DNA of 64,000 nt from Haloarcula litorea (GTDB lineage: Archaea; Halobacteriota; Halobacteria; Halobacteriales; Haloarculaceae). The notes beneath the pieces were generated by a model that was not told the DNA's origin, did not search any database, and saw nothing but the letters and a program-made list of their open reading frames with translations. The stretch spans positions 2,046,001 through 2,110,000 of the forward strand of contig NZ_CP119779.1 in assembly GCF_029338195.1 (NCBI RefSeq), read 5' to 3'. Made by a program: the position numbers and the translations under genes. Shown piece after piece: positions 42,951 through 51,346 of this stretch (the first letter of the stretch is position 1; each line of letters starts with the position of its first letter).

Positions 42951-43793
42951 TCACGAAGATGGTGTTTCAGGCGACGATTCGGTGAGTTCCGCGGCTTCGA
43001 CGACCGAAATACCTGTTGACCACTCGTCAGAACCCCAGTCAAGACGGATAGTTGCTTCCTCGTCCTTCCCCACAATCTCGGTCGAGGCAGAAATCTCACG
43101 ACGTGCCCCGCTGTCGAGTGTTGCAGTCACCGTATTCGATCCTGAGACGAAGTTCCCTTTGAGACTGGCACCGAAAGTCCCACGCCCGTCACCGGTATTC
43201 GCGAGATCGAACTGAATGGTCGCCGTTTCCTTTTTTCCAGCCTGAATCTCGGATGGAGAGGCAGATATATTCGAAAGCTCGAACACAGGTGGGTTGTTCA
43301 GACGACTGATTGTCGATTCTGAGAGTGGGCGGAGCTCTGAATGCTTGAACACGATTCGTCCCCGTTCGAATGTCTCGGTTTTCGGGACAGCAAACGCGAG
43401 ATCGACAGTATCGTGTTTCCAGGGGACTGGCTGTCGTTCGGCTAGCGGGAGGGGTTCCTCGTCGAGCGTCAGCGCGAGTCGGTTTCGGACCGTGTCTATC
43501 GATTTCGGCGTTGTTTGCCGAACGATTATGTACTGCGTGTGTGCTCGGCTATAGACGTGGGGATGGGTACCCGCGAGTGGATACAGCACGAAATCGGCGA
43601 CATCTATGGCCCTGACGCTCGGTTCGTCGTCATCATTCGACTCGGTGTGCGTCGTACCAGTCGTCGGTGACCGTCCTGACGAATTCGTCGATGGACCTGA
43701 CGACCTGGGCTGGGATAGACAGCCTGCGATTCCGATGAGTGCGATGGGACTCGCTCTCAATATACGGCGGCGGGAGAGCTTTGTGGAGGGCAT
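42951..43793 (-). CDS. Tat lipoprotein with CARDB/Ig-like domain
   Basis: 280 residues from ATG 43793. Signal SRRRILRASPIALIGIAGC with lipobox Cys; a Ser/Thr/Gly linker; then a mixed domain and a C-terminal beta sandwich, SPSEIQAGKKETATIQFDLANTGD, typical of CARDB-like adhesion domains. No metal motif. Convergent with the DUF7521 operon. Function unknown; an extracellular binding or structural role is likely. Confidence 0.72.
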   Translation of the reverse strand: MPSTKLSRRRILRASPIALIGIAGCLSQPRSSGPSTNSSGRSPTTGTTHTESNDDDEPSVRAIDVADFVLYPLAGTHPHVYSRAHTQYIIVRQTTPKSIDTVRNRLALTLDEEPLPLAERQPVPWKHDTVDLAFAVPKTETFERGRIVFKHSELRPLSESTISRLNNPPVFELSNISASPSEIQAGKKETATIQFDLANTGDGRGTFGASLKGNFVSGSNTVTATLDSGARREISASTEIVGKDEEATIRLDWGSDEWSTGISVVEAAELTESSPETPSS

Positions 43794-43917
43794 AGTCCTC
43801 TTTTTTCCGTCATAGGGTATAGGCCTCGTGGTGAGGACAAGGTACGTGGTATCGCTCGTCTTGAGTGCAGCATCCACGGCCACGATTCCAAACAGTTCTC
43901 GTGGTTTGTCCCGATCG

Positions 43918-44514
43918 TTAGTGCGCCTGGTTCTGCTGCAAATTGTCACTCGGATAGATCCGATACGTTCGTCCTTGGCGCTCGCGGTACAACAGCCCAC
44001 GTTTCTCGAGTGAACTCACGGTCTGGCTCACCTTGCTCTTCGAAAAATCGGACCGATCCCGGAGTTCGATTTGCGTGATTCCGGGGGAGTTCAGGACGGG
44101 TTCGAGGACGCGTCGTTCATCATCCGGTAAGAGATCGAGAACCCGCCCCTGTGGGTCCGATTCAGGATTGATAGACGTCGCCGGCGATGCTTCATCGTCC
44201 ACCGACGTAGCCGTTGCCGCCGATGTCTGTGCGGGATCGTCAGGCGCCGTTGTGTCGACCACTTCTGGATCGGTGAGCTCTCCCCGGACCACGTAATAGA
44301 CGCCACCGATTACACCTGCGACCAGCAGGGTGCCAACCACGTACCAGAGCGGGTCTGGGCCGTGCATCGTTCCCATGGATGAATCCATCATCGACCCCAT
44401 CGATTGCTCGATAGCCCGACGCTGTTGATAGGCCCGCCAGCTGAGTGCCCCGCCGGCCAGGAGAACGAATCCAAGAAGCACACCGACGACAGTATCTGCT
44501 CGACGGCGATTCAT
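43918..44514 (-). CDS. Membrane-anchored winged-helix regulator
   Basis: 198 residues. Helix 1 (about 9-26) and helix 2 (58-75) bracket a Met/Ser/His segment IEQSMGSMMDSSMGTMHGP; after an acidic linker the C-terminal 65 residues are a MarR-like winged helix (ITQIELRDRSDFSKSKVSQTVSSLEKRGLLYRERQG). A membrane-tethered DNA-binding protein could sense external metal or redox state through the Met-rich loop; this is inference from layout. Confidence 0.75.
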   Translation of the reverse strand: MNRRRADTVVGVLLGFVLLAGGALSWRAYQQRRAIEQSMGSMMDSSMGTMHGPDPLWYVVGTLLVAGVIGGVYYVVRGELTDPEVVDTTAPDDPAQTSAATATSVDDEASPATSINPESDPQGRVLDLLPDDERRVLEPVLNSPGITQIELRDRSDFSKSKVSQTVSSLEKRGLLYRERQGRTYRIYPSDNLQQNQAH

Positions 44515-44639
44515 ATTACAGCCCCGAATTGTGAGATTTGACTATTCATACCGTCTATTTGGGCGCGTCAGGTGTGACAATTCCGGATTGAAACCGTGAT
44601 GATGAACCCCTTCACAGCGGATGAATCACCGTGCGATCA

Positions 44640-46034
44640 TCAGTGGTCATGGTCGTGATCGTGGCTCGATATCTGTGGGCTTTGATCGGCAAACTCCGTT
44701 GGTTCTTCTTCGAACGTACGCTTGCAGGTCTTCGAGCAAAAATAGTACGTCGTTCCATCGTGGGACGCGCTCGGGCCCTCATCGTCGGTTCGCATCCCGC
44801 ACACCGGATCACGATACTGACCCGGTGCGCCGAGTCCCCGCCGGTAGACATACAGAAGGAACCCGGAGAGCGCGAAGGCGATAATATTGAGGTAGAACGT
44901 GTAGTTCAGCTCGAAGTACGTCTGCTCGGTCGCCGTCTCGCCACCCGCGAGGTCTGGGACGATGCCGAAGGCGTCGAACAGCAGTTCCATGAGGAAGCCG
45001 GTGAACGCCATCGTGACAAAGAAGACGCCGAGGATGTACAGCATGATCTTCCAGCCGTAGTACTTCCGGTAGACGTTCAACACGGGAATCGTGATGAGGT
45101 CGGCGTAGACGAACGCGATGACACCCGCGAAGCTGATGCCGCCGCCCCAGAGCGCGACGGCGAACGGGACGTTACCCATGCTGCCGACGAAGCTGATGAC
45201 GGCGATGGCGACACCCATAATCGCGTTCTCGGCGGTCACGAGCAAGCCATCGCCCTGGATGAACAGCGTGTTCCAGACCCACTGAGGGACGAAGACGATG
45301 ACAAACCCCGAGATGAGGAAGCCCGCGATGACGTCCTTCCAGATCATCGACCACTCCTTGCGGTACTGGTTTCCAACCTTGTACCAGCCGCCCCACGACA
45401 GCAACTCGTCGCGCCAGCCACCGTGGCTGGACGCCTCCTGCAGGTACGTCTCCATACACCCCTCTGAGCAGAACTCCAGCGTCTCACCACCGTCAGTGGT
45501 GAGAGTGTACTCGTCTTTGCCTTCCATTCCGCAGGTCGGGTCTTCGGTGACGCCGGCCTCACGGTCGCGCTCGTTGAGCGTCTCCCGGACCTCGTCGAAG
45601 AGATTCTCGGGGAGCGTGAGGTGGACGAGGACTGCCATCACGGCGATGAGGATAAGGCCGCCCAGCAGTTCTGCGAGGAGGAACTCCCAGCCCAGTAGGA
45701 TGAGAATCATCAACCCGAGTTCGACGATGAGATTCGTTGACGCGAACATGAATGCCAGAAAATTCACCGCGTGTGCCCCTTTCTTGAACAATCCTTTTCC
45801 GATAGCGACGGCGCCGAAACTACACCCACTGCTCGCTGCTCCGAATACAGTCGCTTTGGTGAGGCCACTCAGATCGCCGTCACCGAGAACTTTCGCCATG
45901 CGCTCCTTGGAGACGTAGACCTGGACGAGACTCGTGACCGTGAGGCCCATGATGATCGCCCACGCCGCCGTCCAGAGGAATCCGACGCCGATGCGGAGAG
46001 ATTCGAGAACGCCGTCAATAATTGTCGCCTGCAT
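44640..46034 (-). CDS. ArsP-like (DUF318) permease with two YHS domains
   Basis: 464 residues. About eight membrane helices in two halves (GAASSGCSFGAVAIGKGLFKKG and GSMGNVPFAVALWGGGISFAG are the DUF318/ArsP-type repeats with a conserved Cys). Between halves lies a YHS domain (about 163-200: DPTCGMEG, FCSEGC), and a second YHS domain is at the C-terminus (about 412-445: DPVCGMRTDD, FCSKTC), followed by His/Asp-rich DHDHDHDH. ArsP exports organoarsenicals; other DUF318 proteins may export metals. The two YHS domains and His tail suggest metal gating. Monocistronic. Confidence 0.88.
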   Translation of the reverse strand: MQATIIDGVLESLRIGVGFLWTAAWAIIMGLTVTSLVQVYVSKERMAKVLGDGDLSGLTKATVFGAASSGCSFGAVAIGKGLFKKGAHAVNFLAFMFASTNLIVELGLMILILLGWEFLLAELLGGLILIAVMAVLVHLTLPENLFDEVRETLNERDREAGVTEDPTCGMEGKDEYTLTTDGGETLEFCSEGCMETYLQEASSHGGWRDELLSWGGWYKVGNQYRKEWSMIWKDVIAGFLISGFVIVFVPQWVWNTLFIQGDGLLVTAENAIMGVAIAVISFVGSMGNVPFAVALWGGGISFAGVIAFVYADLITIPVLNVYRKYYGWKIMLYILGVFFVTMAFTGFLMELLFDAFGIVPDLAGGETATEQTYFELNYTFYLNIIAFALSGFLLYVYRRGLGAPGQYRDPVCGMRTDDEGPSASHDGTTYYFCSKTCKRTFEEEPTEFADQSPQISSHDHDHDH

Positions 46035-46213
46035 AGTTGATTCATCGTAGGGATCATCTTTTGCAATTGTCCTTAGAAAACACCCGATTTCGGGGTGTCC
46101 AAACTATTGATGCAAAAGTGTGCTCCAACTAGATCCCGCGAAAAGAGGGTGAAAATCGAACTGTCGCCACTTTCGCAAACGGAGTACGTGATTAGTGAAA
46201 ATGAGTCCCGTCT

Positions 46214-46906
46214 TTAACTTTCGATGCCATCGAGTTGTGTTTGCAAGAACTGGATCAGTTCGTCGATGTTGTCCTCTGGGAATTCTTTCTGTTGGAACAC
46301 ACCTTTGAACGAGTCCGCGAACTCGTCACTTTCGAGTTCTGCCAGCACGCGTTCGATCTGTTCGGCCAACTGGTTTGAATCCCCTCGATGGATGTGTTTC
46401 TCGATACGGTCGGGGTCTGACTCGGAACCGACGATCACCAGGTCTCGCGCATCCGCGAGCCGACCGCTGTGGAGTTTGAGCGCGAACAGCAGCGCTGGTT
46501 CTGGGATGCGGGCCGTCAGATCTTCTGCCACTTCGAGAGATTCGATGATGCTGTGCTCGTGGAGATAGCGGTACGACCATTCCGCGTCGGTCTGACGGCA
46601 ACGGAGTGCGCCGACGAGGGCGTCGAATTCGACCGCGTTGTCGCCGACGGATTTTTCGTACCGGACGATACGACCCTCGTAGACGTTCGCCACGTCGTTG
46701 TCGAACTCTTTGCTGTACCCCAACTCGGTGAGCAGGGCATCGTACTTATCGAGTTCTGTTTCCGGGATTACCATATCGACGTCAGTAGTGAACCGGGTTT
46801 GAAACGCCGATATTGCCCATCCACCGACGAGAACGTACGAGAGTCCCTCGTCTTGAACGGCGCGGTGGGTGTCGATGAGTTCAGTTTGGCGCTCTTGGAG
46901 GCTCAT
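46214..46906 (-). CDS. Nucleotidyltransferase, candidate toxin (AbiEii/MNT-like)
   Basis: 230 residues from ATG 46906 (an in-frame TTG lies two codons upstream). VLVGGWAISAFQTRFTTDVDMVIPE is the GG...DxD active site of the polymerase-beta superfamily: Gly28-29, Asp42, Asp44. The rest is helical, with LLFALKLHSGRLADARDLV similar to AbiEii/DUF1814 relatives. It follows an HTH gene 11 bases away, as in type IV toxin-antitoxin or MNT/HEPN-like pairs. Such toxins modify tRNA or GTP binding; which one applies here is unknown. Confidence 0.75.
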   Translation of the reverse strand: MSLQERQTELIDTHRAVQDEGLSYVLVGGWAISAFQTRFTTDVDMVIPETELDKYDALLTELGYSKEFDNDVANVYEGRIVRYEKSVGDNAVEFDALVGALRCRQTDAEWSYRYLHEHSIIESLEVAEDLTARIPEPALLFALKLHSGRLADARDLVIVGSESDPDRIEKHIHRGDSNQLAEQIERVLAELESDEFADSFKGVFQQKEFPEDNIDELIQFLQTQLDGIES

Positions 46907-46917
46907 TGTCAAATCTT

Positions 46918-47601
46918 TCAGTCCGCCGTCATCTCGTCGTGATGGTTAGCGTCGATGTCCACGTCATGCTCGTTGGCGATCATCTCCAACGCCGGTTCGT
47001 ATGCCGGCCGGGTCTCCATCATCTGACTGACCGCGCCATCCAACGGAATCACGGGATTGCCGTCGACCCACTCGATGTCGATGCCCTCCGTCTGCGGGAA
47101 CAAGACGTAGTGGACGCTCCCGTCAACATCGGCCGCGTCCGGGCGGTCACCCACGGTCGTGTCGACCCCGAACCGCTCGAAGAACTCGATCCACTGGTCG
47201 ACATCGCGCTCGTGAACCTGGATAAATACGGGATAATCGTCGTGACTTCGGGCGATCTGGAATCCACCGTGCGTCCAGACGTAGGCGGCATCAATCTCTG
47301 TGTAGGCGAACTCCATTCCGGCGAAGTGGGGGATCACGTACGCCTCTTCCTGTGAAACTTCGTCGCGGATGTACAACGTTCCCATCATCTCCTCGTAGCG
47401 CCGTCGCATCTCGTAGTCACGAACTCGAATTCCGTTATCTGTATTTGAGATGATTTCTGCGTCGTCCAATCGATTGATCCAGTCGTAGACCCACGAGTAC
47501 GATGTCCCGATCTTACTCGAGATCCGGTTGATAGAATCCCCACGCTGTGCCGCCAAAACGATCTTCGCAGCGGTGGGATTCATCAGGTCGGTCGTCGCCA
47601 T
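46918..47601 (-). CDS. HTH protein, candidate antitoxin of the nucleotidyltransferase
   Basis: 227 residues from ATG 47601. N-terminal helix-turn-helix (about 10-60: TAAKIVLAAQRGDSINRISSKIGTSYSW), then an alpha/beta domain with HYVLFPQTEGIDIEWVDGNPVIPLDGAVSQM. HTH plus a C-terminal domain upstream of a nucleotidyltransferase is the AbiEi/AbiEii arrangement. The palindrome ATCTCG-AA-CGAGAT at 47615-47628 is 14 bases upstream of the start and would allow autoregulation. The rest of the protein is not a clear AbiEi C-terminal domain. Confidence 0.7.
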   Translation of the reverse strand: MATTDLMNPTAAKIVLAAQRGDSINRISSKIGTSYSWVYDWINRLDDAEIISNTDNGIRVRDYEMRRRYEEMMGTLYIRDEVSQEEAYVIPHFAGMEFAYTEIDAAYVWTHGGFQIARSHDDYPVFIQVHERDVDQWIEFFERFGVDTTVGDRPDAADVDGSVHYVLFPQTEGIDIEWVDGNPVIPLDGAVSQMMETRPAYEPALEMIANEHDVDIDANHHDEMTAD

Positions 47602-47614
47602 CGTCCATCTAGTT

Positions 47615-47628
47615 ATCTCGAACGAGAT
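47615..47628. promoter_or_regulatory. Palindromic operator of the HTH/nucleotidyltransferase pair
   Basis: ATCTCGAACGAGAT: perfect 6-bp arms with two central bases, 14-27 bases upstream of the HTH start and overlapping the expected core promoter. A position typical of autorepression by an antitoxin. Confidence 0.6.
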
Positions 47629-47720
47629 GACGGTTGATGAATCTATCGGAGAGGTCAGATCGAAGCACGAGGGCCGGTGATGGCGGCACAGTTGTAGGCT
47701 TCGAGACCGAATTGAGGAAT

Positions 47721-48724
47721 ATGGGACGGAATATGCTCGTCGACGGCGAGTGGAAGACGGATCTCGAACCGTACACCGACGAGGATGGCGCGTTCGACCG
47801 GGTCGAAACCTCGTTCCGCGACTGGATTCGTGGCGCGTACCGTAGTCCAAACAACGTGGCCGCCGAGGGGTCAGAACCCGAGGCCGATCGGTACCACCTC
47901 TACATCGCGCGGAACTGCCCGTGGGCCCACGGCGCCGCGCTCACGCGCCAGTTAGCTGGGCTCACCGACGCCGTCTCGAGGAATATTGTTGATCCCGTTC
48001 GCAAGGACGAGGGTTGGGAGTTCACACCGGGAAGGACGGCTGCACACCCGATACCGTCAACGGCGCCGACTACCTCCGCGAGGTATACGCCGCGGCCGAC
48101 CCCGAGTACACGGGACGCGTGACCGTGCCCGTGCTGTGGGACACGCAGGAAGACACCATCGTCAACAACGAGTCGATCGAGATCATGCGGATGTTCGCCA
48201 CCGCGTTCGACGATATCGGTGACGAGGGGTTCGACCTGTATCCCGAGGGCTACCGCGAGGAGATCGATCGCATCATCGACGCCATCTACGACCCCATCAA
48301 CAACGGCGTGTACCGCGCCGGCTTCGCGGAGTCACAAGAAGCCTACGACGAGGCAGTCACCGATGTGTTCGACGCGCTCGACCACTGGGACGAGGTGCTC
48401 GCCGACCAGCGGTACCTCGCCGGCAACCGGTTGACTCTCGCGGACGTCCGGATGTTCCCGACGCTTATCCGCTTCGACCACTGCTATCACACGGCCTTCA
48501 AGTGCGACAGGCAGTACCTCCACCAGTACGAGCACCTCTGGCCGTACCTGCGCGACTGCTACCAGACGCCGGGTGTTGCGGAGACGGTGCGGATGGATCA
48601 CATCAAGGATCAGGGCTACTATCAGGGCGAAATCACGCCCATCGGCCCGGATATCGACTTCGACGCACCGCACGACCGAGACGAACTCACGGACGACCAG
48701 CCAACGATGCCCCACGTAGACTGA
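47721..48724 (+). pseudogene. Glutathionyl-hydroquinone reductase-like gene with a frameshift
   Basis: Two overlapping frames together encode a GST-like protein of the ECM4/YqjG class (about 335 residues): part one (47721 to about 48030) has MGRNMLVDGEWKTD and the catalytic ARNCPWAH (Cys66); part two continues CTPDTVNGADYLREVYAAADPEYTGRVTVPVLWD through LADVRMFPTLIRFDHCYH. At about 48029-48033 one base is missing in a GGGAAGG run: GWEFTPG in frame 1 must be followed by KDGCTPD in frame 2. The family reduces glutathionyl-hydroquinones; haloarchaea may use gamma-glutamylcysteine. The break may be a real mutation or a sequencing error, as both halves are otherwise well conserved. Confidence 0.85.
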
Positions 48725-48797
48725 TCCTGCACTTCCACGTCATCACGACACGTTCGTCCGCAGGTTTTGTTGAGAGTGAGAACAATACGGCGGCCGT

Positions 48798-48934
48798 GGG
48801 TGCGTAGTTCAGTCCGGCAGAACGCTCGGATTGAGGCCGGGACGCCGGGGGCGTGAGTCCGCGCGGCACGCCCCGCGCCATCGGCAGCGGCCCGGCCGTC
48901 CGGGAGGCCCGGGGTTCGAGTCCCCGCGTACACA
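48798..48934 (+). tRNA. tRNA-like gene, possibly intron-containing or degenerate
   Basis: Elements visible in order: acceptor GGGTGCG (48798-48804), TA, D arm GTTC-AGTCCGGCA-GAAC, anticodon stem CTCGG with loop ATTGAGG and CCGGG (48837-48841), then 68 extra bases that form two hairpins (GGGGCGTG/CACGCCCC at 48848-48874; CCCGG/CCGGG at 48891-48904), then a T arm CGGGG-TTCGAGT-CCCCG (48910-48926) and acceptor CGTACAC (48927-48933) plus A. The acceptor has one mismatch (G-A) and one G-U pair. Read directly the anticodon would be TGA (Ser). The extra segment could be an intron (the CCGGG at 48900-48904 pairs equally well with CTCGG) or a decayed variable arm. Confidence 0.4.
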
Positions 48935-49052
48935 CTCAGCTCGTCCGTCAGAAGCTGCAATTCGAGTGAGCGACTTCGGTACTGCTCCTAAGAGTGTCTA
49001 TCCCCACGCGAATATTCAAGACCGGCCATAGCCTATCATCCATTCCCGAGTG

Positions 49053-49520
49053 ATGGATCGCGACCAGTTCCACGTAGAAACCGAGACGGTCGAGGAACCA
49101 GCCACCGCTGAGCCGGCGGAGCATCCGGCACTCTGGATCCACTTTGATGGCTCGCGCGACCGTCTGCAACAGGGGCTGTCCGAACAACTCCGCGACGATA
49201 TCGCTGTCGAAGAGATCGATATCTCGTTTCGCCATCTATCGTCGGATGGCGAACCAGCTGAAGGCATACTCGCGCTCAGCGACCGCGTCACGGGACGATA
49301 CATCGTCGAAGTCAAGACAACTGTCGATCTGGTGCGCGAGTTCGTTCAGACCGTGCGCGAGTCCGCGGATCAAATGAGTCACGACGCGCGGTATCGCGTC
49401 GAGATTCGAGCAGAGGGCGAGACAGTCACAACGTTCAAGAAGGATCTGTTGGTCGTCTACGATGCAAGCGGGACACTCCTCCGTGATCCCAGCCTCATCC
49501 CCACCGGTGTCGAGCTATGA
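49053..49520 (+). CDS. DUF5793-like haloarchaeal protein
   Basis: 155 residues from ATG 49053. Pattern PALWIHFDGSRDRLQQGL...DISFRHLSSDGEPAEGILALSDRVTGRYIVEV resembles a haloarchaeal family that I recall as DUF5793. It is a soluble beta-rich protein with no catalytic motif. It precedes the SWIM protein by 99 bases on the same strand; no shared role is evident. Confidence 0.6.
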   Translation: MDRDQFHVETETVEEPATAEPAEHPALWIHFDGSRDRLQQGLSEQLRDDIAVEEIDISFRHLSSDGEPAEGILALSDRVTGRYIVEVKTTVDLVREFVQTVRESADQMSHDARYRVEIRAEGETVTTFKKDLLVVYDASGTLLRDPSLIPTGVEL

Positions 49521-49619
49521 CATCAGTCTCCCATTCGTTCACATAGCACACCCCCGATCGCAACTGACTATGCCTCCGACAGCCCCAGCACGCATCCGTG
49601 CTTCCCCTCGACTTGGCAT

Positions 49620-51326
49620 ATGAACCTCTCCACCGAACAAATCCGCGATCTCTGCACAAGCGAGGTGTTCGATCGCGCCCGCAGCTACCGCGACGAGGAG
49701 CGCATAGAGCGCATCGACCGCTTCGACGAGACCGTAAGCGCCGCCGTGCAGGGCTCCCAACCCGAACCCTACGAGGTCGAGATCCAGTTCGTGGATGGCG
49801 CTGCCGAGCCCGAAACCGTCGACGCCACCTGCACGTGTCCGTACGACTGGGGCGGGTACTGCAAGCACATCATCGCGGTGCTGCTGGAACTCGCCGAAGG
49901 CGACGTCGAACTCGAAGACGAACGCGAAGCCGTCGAACGCGTCCTCTCGGACGCGCATCCCGAGGAACTTCGGGAATTCCTGCTTGACGAGTCCGAGCGC
50001 GATGCCGATCTGCGCCGGCGACTGCTGACACGCTTCGAGGAGCAGGACACGCAGAGCCTCTACGATTACAAGAAGGAGATGAGCCAGCAGTACCGCGGCC
50101 CCTACACATACCAGTACGAAGGCCCCGACTTCTCGGAGTTTCACGACCTCGCGGAGACCCACCGTGAGCAGGGCAATCCGCTGGAGGCGGCCACCATCTA
50201 CCGGGCGATGACCGAGGTTCGGATCGAGAATATGGACATGGTGCAGGACTACTACGGCGAAGACTTCGAGACGGAACTCGACGCGTTCGTCGAGTGCATC
50301 CACGAGGCCGACCTCGACCACGAGGAGAAACGCGAATACATCGACTACCTCTTCGAACGGTGGGGAAGCGACGATTCGGCCGTCGGCACGTTCTCGGGCC
50401 AGTACGAGGACGCACTCTGGGATCTTTGCACCGACGACGCGGATCTACAGTACTGGCGCGATCTCCTCGAAGACGATCTCCCGACCGAGATTCCCGAGCC
50501 GAGCGAGCCCGACGACGGGATCGGATCGTTCGATACGCGCCGCTACGAGGCCGAACGACGCATCCAAATGCACGCGGACGTGCTGGACGCACTCGGCGAT
50601 ACCGAGGCACTTCGGGAGGTGTACGAGGAACAGTACCTCGACATCCGGGAGTTCTGTGTGCGGTATGCCCGTCTACTCGCAGCCGAAGGCGAGGGCGACC
50701 GGGCAATCGAGGTCGCGGAGGAGGGACTGGACGCGTTCTCGAATGTCGGAGAGCTTCGACGCTTTCTGATCGACGCGTACGCCGACCGCGACCCGGAGCG
50801 ACACAAGGAACTCCTCCGGGAGCAGTTCCTCCAGTCGGGGGACTGGGAGTACTACGAGCAACTGCGGTCACGCTGCTCGGATGACGAGTGGGAGGAGATG
50901 GTCGCGAACTTCGAAGCGCGATTCGAGGACTCGAACGTGCATCGCTTGATCGACCTCTATCTGCGCGAGGAGCGCACGGCAGACGCGTTCGAGACGGTCA
51001 TCGAGGCGGCTCGCGAGGAACCGGACGATGCATTGCAACGTGCAGTCGGTGATAACGGTCTCGCGATTCTGAGCGAATACCGCGATGACGTCGCGGATTA
51101 CGACCCGGAGACCTACTACGAGGTCTACGAGGAACGTCTCGAACCGTTCCTTGCGGACACGACGGGCCGCGATCACTATCAGACGGTCGTGGAGTACCTC
51201 GAAGAGATGCGGGAATTGGGTTTCGACGACGAATTCGAGGCGTTCGTCGCACACCTGAAAGAGAAACACTCGAATCGACCCGCCTTCCTCGACGAAATGG
51301 AGACGCTCGAAACCGGAGAGGTGTGA
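49620..51326 (+). CDS. SWIM zinc-finger protein with TPR-like repeats
   Basis: 568 residues. SWIM motif near 67-80: CTCPYDWGGYCKHIIAVLL (CxCx(n)CxH), which binds zinc and commonly DNA or protein. A long helical C-terminus contains helix-turn-helix repeats such as EAATIYRAMTEV, EREVYEEQYL-type and RAIEVAEEGLDAFSNVGELRRFLIDAY, in the style of TPR repeats. Related bacterial and archaeal SWIM-TPR proteins have no firm function. The ATG at 49620 precedes the domain by the expected distance. Convergent with the histidine kinase. Confidence 0.85.
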   Translation: MNLSTEQIRDLCTSEVFDRARSYRDEERIERIDRFDETVSAAVQGSQPEPYEVEIQFVDGAAEPETVDATCTCPYDWGGYCKHIIAVLLELAEGDVELEDEREAVERVLSDAHPEELREFLLDESERDADLRRRLLTRFEEQDTQSLYDYKKEMSQQYRGPYTYQYEGPDFSEFHDLAETHREQGNPLEAATIYRAMTEVRIENMDMVQDYYGEDFETELDAFVECIHEADLDHEEKREYIDYLFERWGSDDSAVGTFSGQYEDALWDLCTDDADLQYWRDLLEDDLPTEIPEPSEPDDGIGSFDTRRYEAERRIQMHADVLDALGDTEALREVYEEQYLDIREFCVRYARLLAAEGEGDRAIEVAEEGLDAFSNVGELRRFLIDAYADRDPERHKELLREQFLQSGDWEYYEQLRSRCSDDEWEEMVANFEARFEDSNVHRLIDLYLREERTADAFETVIEAAREEPDDALQRAVGDNGLAILSEYRDDVADYDPETYYEVYEERLEPFLADTTGRDHYQTVVEYLEEMRELGFDDEFEAFVAHLKEKHSNRPAFLDEMETLETGEV

Positions 51327-51346
51327 TAGAACCGGGAAATGAGGGA

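Noticed and set aside
38345-46104. A 13-base sequence GGGGTGTCCAAAC in two intergenic regions (38345-38357, 46092-46104)
   Set aside because: Dozens of chance 13-base matches are expected within 64 kb, and position relative to genes differs.
48014-48724. A separate 236-codon gene in the second half of the hydroquinone reductase
   Set aside because: It is the in-family continuation of the upstream frame; a one-base shift explains both better than two genes.
49870-50871. 333-codon minus-strand Arg/Pro-rich frame opposite the SWIM gene
   Set aside because: Arg/Pro-rich composition typical of a wrong frame in GC-rich DNA.
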